The position numbers and the translations under genes are program-made. From Fusobacterium sp. JB019 (lineage in GTDB: Bacteria; Fusobacteriota; Fusobacteriia; Fusobacteriales; Fusobacteriaceae), in the NCBI GenBank assembly GCA_030673965.1, contig JAUTCN010000008.1, positions 1 through 64,000 of the forward strand: a stretch of DNA of 64,000 nucleotides, read 5' to 3'. The notes below the pieces were generated by a model. That model did no database searches and was not told where the DNA came from. It was given only the letters and a program-made list of their open reading frames with translations. Positions 24,417-33,684 of the stretch are shown piece after piece (positions within the stretch are counted from its first letter, which is position 1; every line of letters starts with the position of its first letter).

Positions 24417-25127
24417 ATGGATTATTTTGGATTTTCAAAAGAATTTAAAATGGATAAATTTTTGCCAAAAGAACTGATATATAAGCAGATAGATGCAAAG
24501 GAAGTAACTAAAAAATTATTTGTTGATAATATTGAGAAGATAAAAATAAGAAGTTCTATAAAAGAAGAGGGAAGTAATATTAAAACTTATAGAGATTTGG
24601 AATCAAAAGAAGTTTATGAAGAAATACTTTTCTTAAAAATTGAGCTTAAAAAGAAGGGGAAAGAAGAAAAAATAGTAGATATTTTTCATAAGATATTTCC
24701 AAGACAAACAGTATTAGAACTTAAATATGATAATTTAACTTATCTTTCCTGTGCAAATAAAAAAATAGGAAAAAATTTGCAAACAATAGAAAAAATTTAT
24801 AATACAGGTTGGTTTAAGGAAGAAAAGGAAAAGGAATTTATAGAAAGCTTAAATTATAGAAATTATGATTTAACTAATTTAAAAACTTTTTATGAAAGTA
24901 TTTTAGAGAGAATAAAATTATATATTGAAATAAAAGCGAGTAAAGAAAAAATAAATATTAAAAATGCTATAGGAGATAAATTATTTTTAGAAAAATTAGA
25001 AAAAATTAATGAAAAAATAGACATATTAAAAAATCAAAGAAAAAAAGAAACTCAAATAAAACAAGTGGCAGAAATACAAGAAAAATTATTAGAGTTAATT
25101 TTAGAAAGAAGAAATTTAGTTAAATAA
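24417..25127 (+). CDS. DUF4391-like protein
   Basis: A 236-residue cytoplasmic protein. The pattern KFLPKELIYKQIDAKEV near the start, an I-K-I-R-S-S-I block, and KIFPRQTVLELKYDNLTYLSCANKK in the middle match my memory of DUF4391 (PF14335), a family that nearly always neighbours helicase and methyltransferase genes in restriction islands. The C-terminal 60 residues are a charged helix that may form a coiled coil. It sits 11 nt after the helicase. A structural or specificity role in the complex is likely, but no function has been shown to my knowledge. Confidence 0.65.
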   Translation: MDYFGFSKEFKMDKFLPKELIYKQIDAKEVTKKLFVDNIEKIKIRSSIKEEGSNIKTYRDLESKEVYEEILFLKIELKKKGKEEKIVDIFHKIFPRQTVLELKYDNLTYLSCANKKIGKNLQTIEKIYNTGWFKEEKEKEFIESLNYRNYDLTNLKTFYESILERIKLYIEIKASKEKINIKNAIGDKLFLEKLEKINEKIDILKNQRKKETQIKQVAEIQEKLLELILERRNLVK

Positions 25128-25150
25128 TAATCTATAAGGGGATGAGAGTA

Positions 25151-27304
25151 ATGGAAACATTGGATGTTCGTTTGAAAGATTGCTATGGTATTAATTTGTT
25201 AGAATATGATTTTAAATTTAAAGATAAAAATATGTATATGATTTATGCTCCTAATGGAACGATGAAGACATCTTTTGCAAAAACCTTTAAAGATATAATG
25301 AATGGGCAAATGCCAAAGGAACAAATTAAGGGTAGTGATGGAGAATATAGCTTAATAACTGATGAAGGGGAATTAGATGCTGAAAAAATATTTGTTATTA
25401 ATTCATATGAAGAAACTTATCAATGTAAAAATTTATCAAAATTGTTATTAAAAAATGAAATAAAGGAAGAATATGATCGCTTAGTAAAAGAGATAGAAAC
25501 AGCTAAGGATGTATTTTTAAAAAAAGTTTTAGAAACATTTGGAGGTAAAAAAAATAGTTTAGAGTCTGAATTTAATAAATTTTATGAAAAGAAATTATCT
25601 GTAAAAAATATTATAGATATAGAACGAGAAGATATAAAAATCATACAAAATTTAAATTATAAATATTTAGAAATATTTAATGATAAGGCGATAGCTTTAA
25701 TGAAAAAGAGAACTTTTCAAGAGAATATAGAAAAATATATAGACTTATATGATGAATTGCTTGAAAATTCTAAGTTATTTAAAAAAGGTGGTATAAATCA
25801 TAATAATTTTGATGAAATTATTAAATCAATAGAAAAGAATAGATTTTTTTCTATTGATAATAAATTAATTTTGGCTAATGGGAAAGAAGTTTCAAATGAT
25901 ACAGAATTTAAAGAAGCATTAGAAGAAGAGAAAAATAATATTTTAGCAGATAAAAATCTTTTGAAAATATTTCAAAGTATAGATAGATTACTAAAAAATC
26001 AAGAAACAAAGAAATTAAGAGAAATTTTAGAAGAAAAACCAGAATTAATTTTAGAGTTAGAAAATTTAGAATTATTTCAAAGAAAAATTTGGAAAAGTTA
26101 TTTTTTGCTAGGAGAAGAAGAATATAAGAAATTAAAAGAAAAATATGAAGAAAATTATGGAAAAATAACAAATATTTTAGAGAAAGCAAAGGCAGAGAAA
26201 ACTTTATGGGAAGAAACAATAGAAAAGTTTAATCAAAGATTTCAGTTGCCATTTGAAGTACAAATTGAAAACAAAGAAAATGTTTTAGTTGGAATAGAAG
26301 AACCAAGAATAAATTTTATATATTCAGGAAAGAAACTTTCGGGTCAGGAATTAAAGAATGATATATTGAGTACAGGAGAAAAAAGAGCATTTTATTTGCT
26401 AGAGATAACATATGAAATAGAAAATCTAAAAAAAGAAAATAAAGAAAAACTGTTAATATTAGATGATATTGCAGATTCTTTTGATTATAAAAATAAATAT
26501 GCCATTATAGAGTATTTAAATGATTTATTAAAAGAAGAGAATTTTAAAATAATTATATTAACTCATAATTTTGATTTTTATAGAACTATAGCATCTAGAT
26601 TAGAGTTGCAAAAGAATTCTTTGATAGCTTTAAAATCTAATGGGGAAATTAAACTTGAAAAAGGGCAATATTTTAAAAGTGTATTTACTTATTGGAAACC
26701 CAAAATTTTATCTAATGAAAAACTTCTAGTTGCAACAATTCCATTTGTTAGAAACTTAATAGAATATTCTATTGGAGCAAAAGATGAAACAGGAGATTGG
26801 GATAAAAATTATATATTTTTAACTAATTTATTACATTATAAATTTGAAGATACAGAAAGTATAAAAGTGGAAGATTTGAAAAATTGTTATATAACTTCAT
26901 GGTTTCATAATGGTGAAAAAATTAAGAATGATGGTAGAAAAGTTATTGATGTGCTTTTTAATGAATCAGAAAAATTAATTAAAAATACCCAGGAGAGCAT
27001 TAACTTAGAAGATAAAATACTTTTATCTATGGCGTGTAGATTAAGGTGCGAAAAAAATATGTTTAAAGATATTTTAGAAAAAGATAGTAGTTATAAATCA
27101 AAAGATAAAAATCAAACTAGAGATTTAACAGATAAATATAAAGAATTAAAATTAAATAAAGATAATTTAAATTTAATAGAAGAAGTTAATTTAATGACTG
27201 CAGAAAATATACATTTAAATTCATTTATGTATGAACCATTAATTGATATATCTAGCAATCATTTGAAAAATTTATATGAAAATTTAAAAAATAATTGGAG
27301 GTAA
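25151..27304 (+). CDS. RecF/SMC-like AAA ATPase
   Basis: A 717-residue ABC-type ATPase. The P-loop near residue 36 is APNGTMKTSF, a variant with Met where SMC/RecF proteins have Gly, but with the Lys-Thr retained. A long charged helical middle (about 90-380) is followed by STGEKRAFYLLEI (signature motif), LLILDDIADSFDYKN (Walker B, D-loop) and IILTHNFDF (switch His). Such ATPases in defence islands often sense phage DNA or gate a nuclease. ATG 25151 is chosen over ATG 25142 because the latter abuts the SD AAGGGG. No nuclease domain (TOPRIM, HNH) is apparent in the last 200 residues. Confidence 0.72.
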   Translation: METLDVRLKDCYGINLLEYDFKFKDKNMYMIYAPNGTMKTSFAKTFKDIMNGQMPKEQIKGSDGEYSLITDEGELDAEKIFVINSYEETYQCKNLSKLLLKNEIKEEYDRLVKEIETAKDVFLKKVLETFGGKKNSLESEFNKFYEKKLSVKNIIDIEREDIKIIQNLNYKYLEIFNDKAIALMKKRTFQENIEKYIDLYDELLENSKLFKKGGINHNNFDEIIKSIEKNRFFSIDNKLILANGKEVSNDTEFKEALEEEKNNILADKNLLKIFQSIDRLLKNQETKKLREILEEKPELILELENLELFQRKIWKSYFLLGEEEYKKLKEKYEENYGKITNILEKAKAEKTLWEETIEKFNQRFQLPFEVQIENKENVLVGIEEPRINFIYSGKKLSGQELKNDILSTGEKRAFYLLEITYEIENLKKENKEKLLILDDIADSFDYKNKYAIIEYLNDLLKEENFKIIILTHNFDFYRTIASRLELQKNSLIALKSNGEIKLEKGQYFKSVFTYWKPKILSNEKLLVATIPFVRNLIEYSIGAKDETGDWDKNYIFLTNLLHYKFEDTESIKVEDLKNCYITSWFHNGEKIKNDGRKVIDVLFNESEKLIKNTQESINLEDKILLSMACRLRCEKNMFKDILEKDSSYKSKDKNQTRDLTDKYKELKLNKDNLNLIEEVNLMTAENIHLNSFMYEPLIDISSNHLKNLYENLKNNWR

Positions 27305-27307
27305 AAA

Positions 27308-27637
27308 ATGGTAAGTAATTATATGAAAACTGTTTATAGAATTTTGAAAATAATAGATCTTTCAAGGGATAAAGAAGATTTTAATTTTGATAAAGAATTT
27401 GATTTAGAAAAATTAGAGATTGATGAAAAAAGATTTGAAGATATATTAGAAACACTAAATGAAAATGGTTATATTAAAGGAATAAAAATTTCAAGAAGTA
27501 TTAATGGAGCTTCAACTATAAGTATTTCAAGTCCAAGATTAACATTAGATGGAATGGAATATTTGGAAGAGAATACAGTAATGAAAAATGTATATAAAGC
27601 ATTAAAAGAAGCAAAAGAATGGATTCCAGGACTATAA
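27308..27637 (+). CDS. YjcQ-like small winged-helix protein
   Basis: A 109-residue protein resembling the YjcQ family (PF09639): an N-terminal helix (YRILKIIDLS), a wing-like LNENGYIKGIKISR, then LTLDGMEYLEENTVMKNVYKALKEAKEWIPG at the end. The fold is a winged helix, so DNA binding is plausible. It is only 3 nt after the ATPase and 18 nt before the methyltransferase, with SD GGAGG, and so is part of the same operon. Similar small genes occur beside restriction-modification and phage genes; it may regulate the operon or be a subunit. Confidence 0.6.
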   Translation: MVSNYMKTVYRILKIIDLSRDKEDFNFDKEFDLEKLEIDEKRFEDILETLNENGYIKGIKISRSINGASTISISSPRLTLDGMEYLEENTVMKNVYKALKEAKEWIPGL

Positions 27638-27655
27638 ATTTTAAAGGAGTAAATA

Positions 27656-29617
27656 ATGAAGGTTGAGAAAATGAATGGAGAAACGCTAGATATAACAAAA
27701 AATAATATAGAAAAATTAAAGGAAATTTTTCCAGATATATTTACTGAAGGAAAAATAGATTTTGAAGCGTTGAAAGAAAATCTGGGAGAAGAGATTGAAA
27801 CAGAAAATGAAAAATATTATTTTAGTTGGAATGGAAAAGAGCAAGCTAAAAAAATAGCAAGAGATCCAAGTAAAGGAACTTTAAGACCAGCTAAAGAAGA
27901 TTCTAAAGACTGGGATAATACAGAAAATTTATATATAGAAGGGGATAATTTAGAAGTTTTAAAATTATTGCAAAAATCATATTATGAACAAGTAAAAATG
28001 ATATATATAGATCCTCCTTATAATACAGGGAAAGATTTTGTTTATAAAGATAATTTTAAAGATAATCTAGAAAATTACTTAAAAGTAACAGGGCAAGTAG
28101 ATGAAGATGGTGATAAACAATCTACTAATAAAGAAACAGAGGGAAGATATCATTCAAATTGGCTTAATATGATGTATCCAAGATTAAAGTTAGCAAGAAA
28201 TCTTTTAAGGGAAGATGGAGTAATATTTATTTCAATAGATGATAATGAAGTGCATAATTTAAGAAAAATATGTGATGAAATATTTGACGAAATAAATTTT
28301 ATTGCAAAATTTATTCACAAGAATAATTCTAATAAAAACCAAGCTAATCTGGTGAGTATTTCCTGTGAATACTTTCTATGCTATGCAAAAAATAAAGATG
28401 AATTAAAAAATGTATGTTGGAGAATGGAAAAAAAGGGAGCCAAGGATATAGTTAGAATTTATGAGAAATTGAAAAAAGAAGGACTTAGTTTAGATGATAT
28501 TCTTGATGAAATCAAAGAGTTATATAAAAGACCAAAATATGCTCATTTGAGTAGATGGAATAAAATAGATGAACAAGGTGTATTTATGGATGATAATCTT
28601 TCAAGGGAAGGTGGGGCAAAAGATTACACTATTATTAATTCTGAAACAAAAAAACCTTGTCCTATTCCACCAAGAGGTTGGGCTAAATCTAAAGATGAAT
28701 TGGATAAACTTGTAGAAAAAAAATTAATATATTTTGGAGACCCTAAAACGCCACCAAGGATAAAATCTTATTTAACTGGTGAAGATATATCTGTTCCGGA
28801 TAGTTTTTGGTATATAGATAATTCAACTGATACAAGATGGCAAAAACAAAAATTTGGTTTTTTAATTTTTGAAAATCCAAAGGCTGTTGAATTGATAAGG
28901 TTAATTGGTGAAATGCTTTCTGACAAGAGGTCAATTATTTTAGATTTCTTCTCTGGTTCAGCAACAACAGCACATGCAGTAATGAAACTTAATGCTGAAG
29001 ATGGAGGAAAGAGAAAATATATAATGGTGCAATTACAAGAAGAAACAGGTGAAAAGTCAGAAGCTTTTAAAAATGGATATAAAAATATATGTGAAATAGG
29101 AAAAGAAAGAATAAGAAGAGCAGGAGAACAAGTAAAAGAAGAGGTAGAAACAGAAAATCAACAATTAAAGTTAGGAGAAGAGCCTAAAAAAGTTCCAGAT
29201 ATAGGATTTAAAGTATTTAAATTAGAAACATCAAATATTAAAGAATGGGATAGTGAAACAGAAGATTTAGAAACATCATTACTTGATTTTATGGATAATT
29301 TAAAATCAGATAGAACTTCTTTAGATATAGTTTATGAAGTGCTTTTAAAATATGGATTACCACTAGATTCTAAAATAAAAGACAAGGGTAAATTTTACTC
29401 AGTAGCAGGAGGAACACTTCGTATAAATTTAGATAAAGTTATAGATGATGATACTATAAAAGCTATCTGTGATGACTATAGAAAAACTTTAGAAATAGAT
29501 GAAGATCATAAAACTACAGTTGTTTTAAGAGAAACTTCTTTTAGAGATTCAGTTGAAAAAACAAATAAAAAACATGAATTAGAACAAGCGGGAATAAAAG
29601 AAATAATTATAATATAA
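27656..29617 (+). CDS. mod: Type III restriction-modification DNA methyltransferase (Mod)
   Basis: A 653-residue beta-class N6-adenine methyltransferase. Motif IV YIDPPYNTG comes first (Asp119), and motif I DFFSGSATTAHAV at residues 430-442 comes after it, the order typical of type III Mod subunits. The region between, about 200-400, is where the target recognition domain lies; the C-terminal 200 residues would contact Res. No simple-sequence repeat that could make it phase-variable was seen. It precedes Res by 15 nt. Mod should methylate one strand of an asymmetric 5-6-bp site; the sequence specificity is not predictable by eye. Confidence 0.9.
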   Translation: MKVEKMNGETLDITKNNIEKLKEIFPDIFTEGKIDFEALKENLGEEIETENEKYYFSWNGKEQAKKIARDPSKGTLRPAKEDSKDWDNTENLYIEGDNLEVLKLLQKSYYEQVKMIYIDPPYNTGKDFVYKDNFKDNLENYLKVTGQVDEDGDKQSTNKETEGRYHSNWLNMMYPRLKLARNLLREDGVIFISIDDNEVHNLRKICDEIFDEINFIAKFIHKNNSNKNQANLVSISCEYFLCYAKNKDELKNVCWRMEKKGAKDIVRIYEKLKKEGLSLDDILDEIKELYKRPKYAHLSRWNKIDEQGVFMDDNLSREGGAKDYTIINSETKKPCPIPPRGWAKSKDELDKLVEKKLIYFGDPKTPPRIKSYLTGEDISVPDSFWYIDNSTDTRWQKQKFGFLIFENPKAVELIRLIGEMLSDKRSIILDFFSGSATTAHAVMKLNAEDGGKRKYIMVQLQEETGEKSEAFKNGYKNICEIGKERIRRAGEQVKEEVETENQQLKLGEEPKKVPDIGFKVFKLETSNIKEWDSETEDLETSLLDFMDNLKSDRTSLDIVYEVLLKYGLPLDSKIKDKGKFYSVAGGTLRINLDKVIDDDTIKAICDDYRKTLEIDEDHKTTVVLRETSFRDSVEKTNKKHELEQAGIKEIIII

Positions 29618-29632
29618 AAGGAGGTGATAATT

Positions 29633-32600
29633 TTGAAAATAAAATTTGAAAATAATTTAAAATATCAAGAGGAAGCAATAAAGTCTATAACTGATATTTT
29701 TAAAGGACAAGAAACTTGTAATACAATGTTTAGTATTATGAAAAAACAAGGAGTGCAGTACACTAATGGAATTGAAGCTTTTAGTAATGGTATTGGAAAT
29801 AAAATATCTTTGCTTCCAGAAGAAATTTTAGAAAATTTAAATAATATCCAAGAAAGAAATGGACTTTCAAAAACTAAAAAAATATCACCTTCTGACTATA
29901 ATTTTACAGTTGAAATGGAAACAGGAACAGGGAAAACTTATGTTTATTTAAGAACTATCCTAGAATTAAATAAGTTATATGGATTTTTAAAATTTATAAT
30001 TGTAGTTCCTTCAATAGCTATAAAAGAAGGAGTATTTAAAACGTTAGAAATAACAAGAGAACATTTTTCAGAACTTTACAATAATGTTACTTATGACTAT
30101 TTCACTTATGATTCTAAAAGGGTTTCAAATATTATTAATTTTGCTCAAAGTAATAATATTCAAATAATGATAATAAATAGAGATTCATTCAATAAAGAAA
30201 GTAATATATTAAATAAGTCAAGTGATAGTTCAGAAGCTATTGGTTATGAAAGACCTATGGAATTTATTAAAGAAACTAATCCAATAGTAATAGTGGATGA
30301 GCCTCAAAATATGGAAAGTGAAAAATCTAAAATGGCTCTTAGTAATCTAAATCCAATATGCACTTTAAGATATTCAGCAACACATAAAAAGAAATATAAT
30401 TATGTATATAAATTGAATTCTATTGATGCTTATGAGAAGCAATTAGTAAAACAAATAGAGGTTGCTACTGTAGGAATAACAGAAACTAATAATACAGATT
30501 ATATAAAGTTATTAAGTGTAAATTTAAATAAAAAAACTGGAATGATCAGTGCTAAGCTAGAAATGGATGTTAAATCTGGTAAAAAAGTTTCAAGAAAAGA
30601 AGTGAAAGTAATAAAAGGAGAAGATCTATCACAAAAAGCTAAAAGAAGCATATATGATGGTTATGAAGTTATAGATATTTCTGTTAAATCTGGTGATGAA
30701 TGGATAGATTTAGGAAAAGTAAAATTAAAGTTAGATCAAGTTAATGGTGGTTTAGAACCAGATATAATAAAAAGACTTCAAATAAGAAGAACAGTCCAAG
30801 AACATTTAGACAAACAATTAAGACTAAAATCTCAAGGGATAAAAGTTTTATCTTTATTTTTTGTAGATAAAGTTGCAAATTATAGAATTTATGATGAAGA
30901 AGGAAATCCTCATAAGGGTAAGTATGCTAAAATATTTGAAGAAGAATATAGAAAATTATTAGAAACAGGAAAATACAATGATATTTTAGATGGGGCTTTT
31001 TCAATAAAAGAAAGAGCTGAAATAGTTCACGATGGTTATTTCTCAAAAGATAAAAAAAGAAATAAAAAAACAGGAAAAGATTATTATGAGGAAAAAGATA
31101 CCAAAGGAAACACTGCTTCAGATAATGAAACATTTAATAAAATAATGAAAGAAAAAGAAAAATTATTAAGTTTTAAAGAACCACTTTCTTTTATATTTTC
31201 ACATTCAGCTTTAAAAGAGGGTTGGGATAATCCAAATGTATTTCAAATTTGTACTTTAGTTGAAACAAAATCAGAAATGAGTAAAAGACAAAAGATAGGG
31301 AGAGGTCTTAGAATAGCTGTAAATCAAAATGGTGAAAGAGTAAAAGGATTTGAAGTTAATACATTAACAGTTATGGCTAATGAATCTTATGAAGAATTTG
31401 CAGATGGGTTACAAAATGAAATAGGAAAAGAAGAGAATGTTAGTTTTGGAATAATAGAGGAATTTATATTTTCTAATATTGTTATAGAAATAAAGAATGG
31501 AAAAGAAGTTTATTTGGGACATGAAAAATCTAAAGAGCTATATAATCATTTAATAGCTAATGATTATATAAATGAAAAGGGAGTTCCTGAAGATAAGTTA
31601 AAAACAGCTTTAAAAACAGATACATTTGAAGTTCCAAAAGAATTTGAAAGTTTTAAAGAAACAATAGCAAAGAAAATAAAATCTTCAGTAGGTAAATTAA
31701 CAATAAAAGATGCTGATAAAAAAGTGAAAGTTAAAATAAATAAGGAAGTTTTCTTAAGTGAAGAGTTCAAAGAATTATGGGATAAGGTTAAATATAGAAC
31801 TACTTATTTTGTTGATTTTGATGAAGAAAAATTGATAAAAAAATGTGTTGAGGGCTTAGATGAAGAAATTTATATATCAAAAGTTAAAGAAACTTATTCT
31901 AAAGTAAAACTAAAACTTGAAAAATCAGGAGTAAATTTAGGACAAATTTCAGGGGTAGAAGAAGAGTTGAAACATATAGACTATAATTATAGATTACCAG
32001 ATATTCTTTCATATTTGCAAAATGAGACTAATTTAACAAGAAAAGCAATCGTTAAGATTTTAACAACAAGTAAAACTTTAAATGCCTTTAAAAAGAATCC
32101 TCAACTTTATTTAGAACAAGCAACAGATATTATAAAAAGAATAATGAAAAGTTTTGTTGTAGATGGAATAAAATATGAAAAACTAGGAGAAAGTGAATAT
32201 TATTGCCAAGAATTATTTGAAGATAAAGAATTAATTGGATATTTGAAAACGCAAGCTAATGAAAACGGAAATTTAATAGAAAGTAAAAAATCTCCTTATA
32301 ATTATGTGGTTTATGATTCTAGTACAATAGAAAATCCTTTTGTAGTGGATATGGAAAAATCAGAGAATGTTAAGTTTTATGCAAAGCTTCCCTCTTGGTT
32401 TAAGATAGATACTCCTTTAGGTTCTTATAATCCAGATTGGGTAGTACTTTTAAATGAAGATTTATCAGAAAAATTATATTTTGTAATAGAGACAAAGGGA
32501 ACTAATTATATATCAGAATTAAGAATAGATGAACAGAATAAAATTAAATGTGCGAGAAAACATTTTGAAGCTTTAGGTACAGGAGTAGAATATAAGGCTC

Positions 32601-32638
32601 CAATAAAAAGTTTAGGAAGTTTTTTTGATAAAATTTAA
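29633..32638 (+). CDS. res: Type III restriction enzyme (Res)
   Basis: A 1001-residue superfamily 2 helicase-nuclease. Walker A METGTGKTY (Lys101), DEPQ box (from Asp222), SAT motif (LRYSATHKK), and helicase motif VI KRQKIGRGLRIA are all visible. The C-terminal endonuclease domain has NPDWVV followed by FVIETKG, the PD-(D/E)xK core, so cutting should be intact. With Mod it makes the type III complex that cuts unmodified DNA. The start is TTG at 29633, 8 nt after GGAGG within an AAAGGAGGTGAT SD; a GTG nine bases upstream lies inside that SD. Confidence 0.9.
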   Translation: MKIKFENNLKYQEEAIKSITDIFKGQETCNTMFSIMKKQGVQYTNGIEAFSNGIGNKISLLPEEILENLNNIQERNGLSKTKKISPSDYNFTVEMETGTGKTYVYLRTILELNKLYGFLKFIIVVPSIAIKEGVFKTLEITREHFSELYNNVTYDYFTYDSKRVSNIINFAQSNNIQIMIINRDSFNKESNILNKSSDSSEAIGYERPMEFIKETNPIVIVDEPQNMESEKSKMALSNLNPICTLRYSATHKKKYNYVYKLNSIDAYEKQLVKQIEVATVGITETNNTDYIKLLSVNLNKKTGMISAKLEMDVKSGKKVSRKEVKVIKGEDLSQKAKRSIYDGYEVIDISVKSGDEWIDLGKVKLKLDQVNGGLEPDIIKRLQIRRTVQEHLDKQLRLKSQGIKVLSLFFVDKVANYRIYDEEGNPHKGKYAKIFEEEYRKLLETGKYNDILDGAFSIKERAEIVHDGYFSKDKKRNKKTGKDYYEEKDTKGNTASDNETFNKIMKEKEKLLSFKEPLSFIFSHSALKEGWDNPNVFQICTLVETKSEMSKRQKIGRGLRIAVNQNGERVKGFEVNTLTVMANESYEEFADGLQNEIGKEENVSFGIIEEFIFSNIVIEIKNGKEVYLGHEKSKELYNHLIANDYINEKGVPEDKLKTALKTDTFEVPKEFESFKETIAKKIKSSVGKLTIKDADKKVKVKINKEVFLSEEFKELWDKVKYRTTYFVDFDEEKLIKKCVEGLDEEIYISKVKETYSKVKLKLEKSGVNLGQISGVEEELKHIDYNYRLPDILSYLQNETNLTRKAIVKILTTSKTLNAFKKNPQLYLEQATDIIKRIMKSFVVDGIKYEKLGESEYYCQELFEDKELIGYLKTQANENGNLIESKKSPYNYVVYDSSTIENPFVVDMEKSENVKFYAKLPSWFKIDTPLGSYNPDWVVLLNEDLSEKLYFVIETKGTNYISELRIDEQNKIKCARKHFEALGTGVEYKAPIKSLGSFFDKI

Positions 32639-32645
32639 ATAATAG

Positions 32646-32677
32646 ATTCCGTTAATTGTTTAAATGATTAACGGAAT
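32646..32677 (+). terminator. Probable terminator of the restriction-like operon
   Basis: ATTCCGTTAAT / ATTAACGGAAT, 11-bp perfect stem, 10-nt loop, but only a mixed A/T tail (TATATAATTT). Confidence 0.6.
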
Positions 32678-32699
32678 TATATAATTTAAAATTAAAGAA

Positions 32700-32745
32700 G
32701 GGCATATAATCATGCGAACATGAATATATCCCCTCCGGTTTCGGT
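32700..32745 (+). ncRNA. Compact two-hairpin RNA-like element, possible riboswitch or sRNA
   Basis: GGG-c-ATATA-a-TCATG [CGAA] CATGA-a-TATAT-CCC folds into a 13-bp hairpin with an A-A mismatch, one bulged C and a CGAA tetraloop (32700-32732). CCG-GTTT-CGG follows directly. This G+C-rich island stands out in the A+T-rich gap between Res and the GIY-YIG gene, 70-115 nt upstream of the latter's start. I could not assign it to a known RNA family by eye. Confidence 0.45.
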
Positions 32746-32816
32746 AATTAATTTTATCAAAATAGATATGTTTTGTAAATATAAATTTTAATTAATATGA
32801 TAAAAGGGAGTGAAAT

Positions 32817-33647
32817 ATGGCTTATGGGAAAACTATAAAGATATTTTTAATGGATGGGGAATCTAGTGGAAAAGCTTCTTGTGAATTATCAAATTGGATG
32901 GGAAGAGTCTTTAGGATACCTAGAAATTTAGTGAATAAATCAAATATAAAAGAAATAGCTTTAACAGGAGTCTACTTTTTAATAGGTTATGATGAAGAAA
33001 CTAATAAGAAAAGTGTATATATAGGAGAAGCTGAAAATATAGAAGAAAGATTGAAACAGCATCTTAAAGAAAAAGATTTTTGGACAGAATGTTTATTTGT
33101 TATAAGCGATAGAAATAATTTGAATAAAGCTCATATAAAATATTTAGAAAATTCTTTTTATAATTTAGCAATAAAGTCAAATCAATATAAAGTTATAAAT
33201 AAAAATGAACCGTCAAAATCATCAATATCTGATGCTGAAGAAGCTGAAATGGTTGAATTTATAGATAATACAAAAATTTTAATTAATACTTTAGGTTATA
33301 AAGCTTTTGAACCTTTAGTTTCTGAAGAAAAATTAGAAAAAGAAACTGAAGAAATTTTGTATTTAAATTATAAAAATATAAAAGCTAAGGCATTAATGAC
33401 TAGTGAAGGATTTGTTTTATTAAAAGGAAGCCAAATTATAGAAGAAGTGAAAGACTATATTCCAAATGGATATAAAGCTCTTAGAATAAAATATAAAGAT
33501 AAAATTAAAAATTTAGAAACTATAGAAGATCTACTTTTTAATAGTCCTAGTGCAGCAGCAGTTTTTGTAACTGGTAAAAATCAAAATGGACCTAAAATGT
33601 GGAAAAATAAAGATGGGAAAACATTGAAAGAATTGGAAGAAAATTAA
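32817..33647 (+). CDS. GIY-YIG nuclease-family protein with DUF4357-like tail
   Basis: A 276-residue protein. Residues about 50-150 are a GIY-YIG domain: GVYFLIGYDE, VYIGEAENIEERLKQH, and a later Glu in YLENSFYNLA, the expected order of the Tyr, Gly-Arg and Glu active-site elements. The last 60 residues (LLFNSPSAAAVFVTGKNQNGPKMWKN) match my recollection of DUF4357, which is often fused to this nuclease in restriction islands. It stands alone after the Res terminator and RNA-like element, with SD GGGAG. A role in DNA cleavage or repair linked to the restriction operon is inference. Confidence 0.78.
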   Translation: MAYGKTIKIFLMDGESSGKASCELSNWMGRVFRIPRNLVNKSNIKEIALTGVYFLIGYDEETNKKSVYIGEAENIEERLKQHLKEKDFWTECLFVISDRNNLNKAHIKYLENSFYNLAIKSNQYKVINKNEPSKSSISDAEEAEMVEFIDNTKILINTLGYKAFEPLVSEEKLEKETEEILYLNYKNIKAKALMTSEGFVLLKGSQIIEEVKDYIPNGYKALRIKYKDKIKNLETIEDLLFNSPSAAAVFVTGKNQNGPKMWKNKDGKTLKELEEN

Positions 33648-33684
33648 GAAGAGATAGTTGCTTAAGGGTTGTAATTACATATCG

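Noticed and set aside
25908-26219. 103-codon minus-strand ORF in the AAA ATPase gene
   Set aside because: Composed of Leu, Phe and Ser repeats that mirror the Glu/Lys-rich helical region on the other strand; an antisense shadow.
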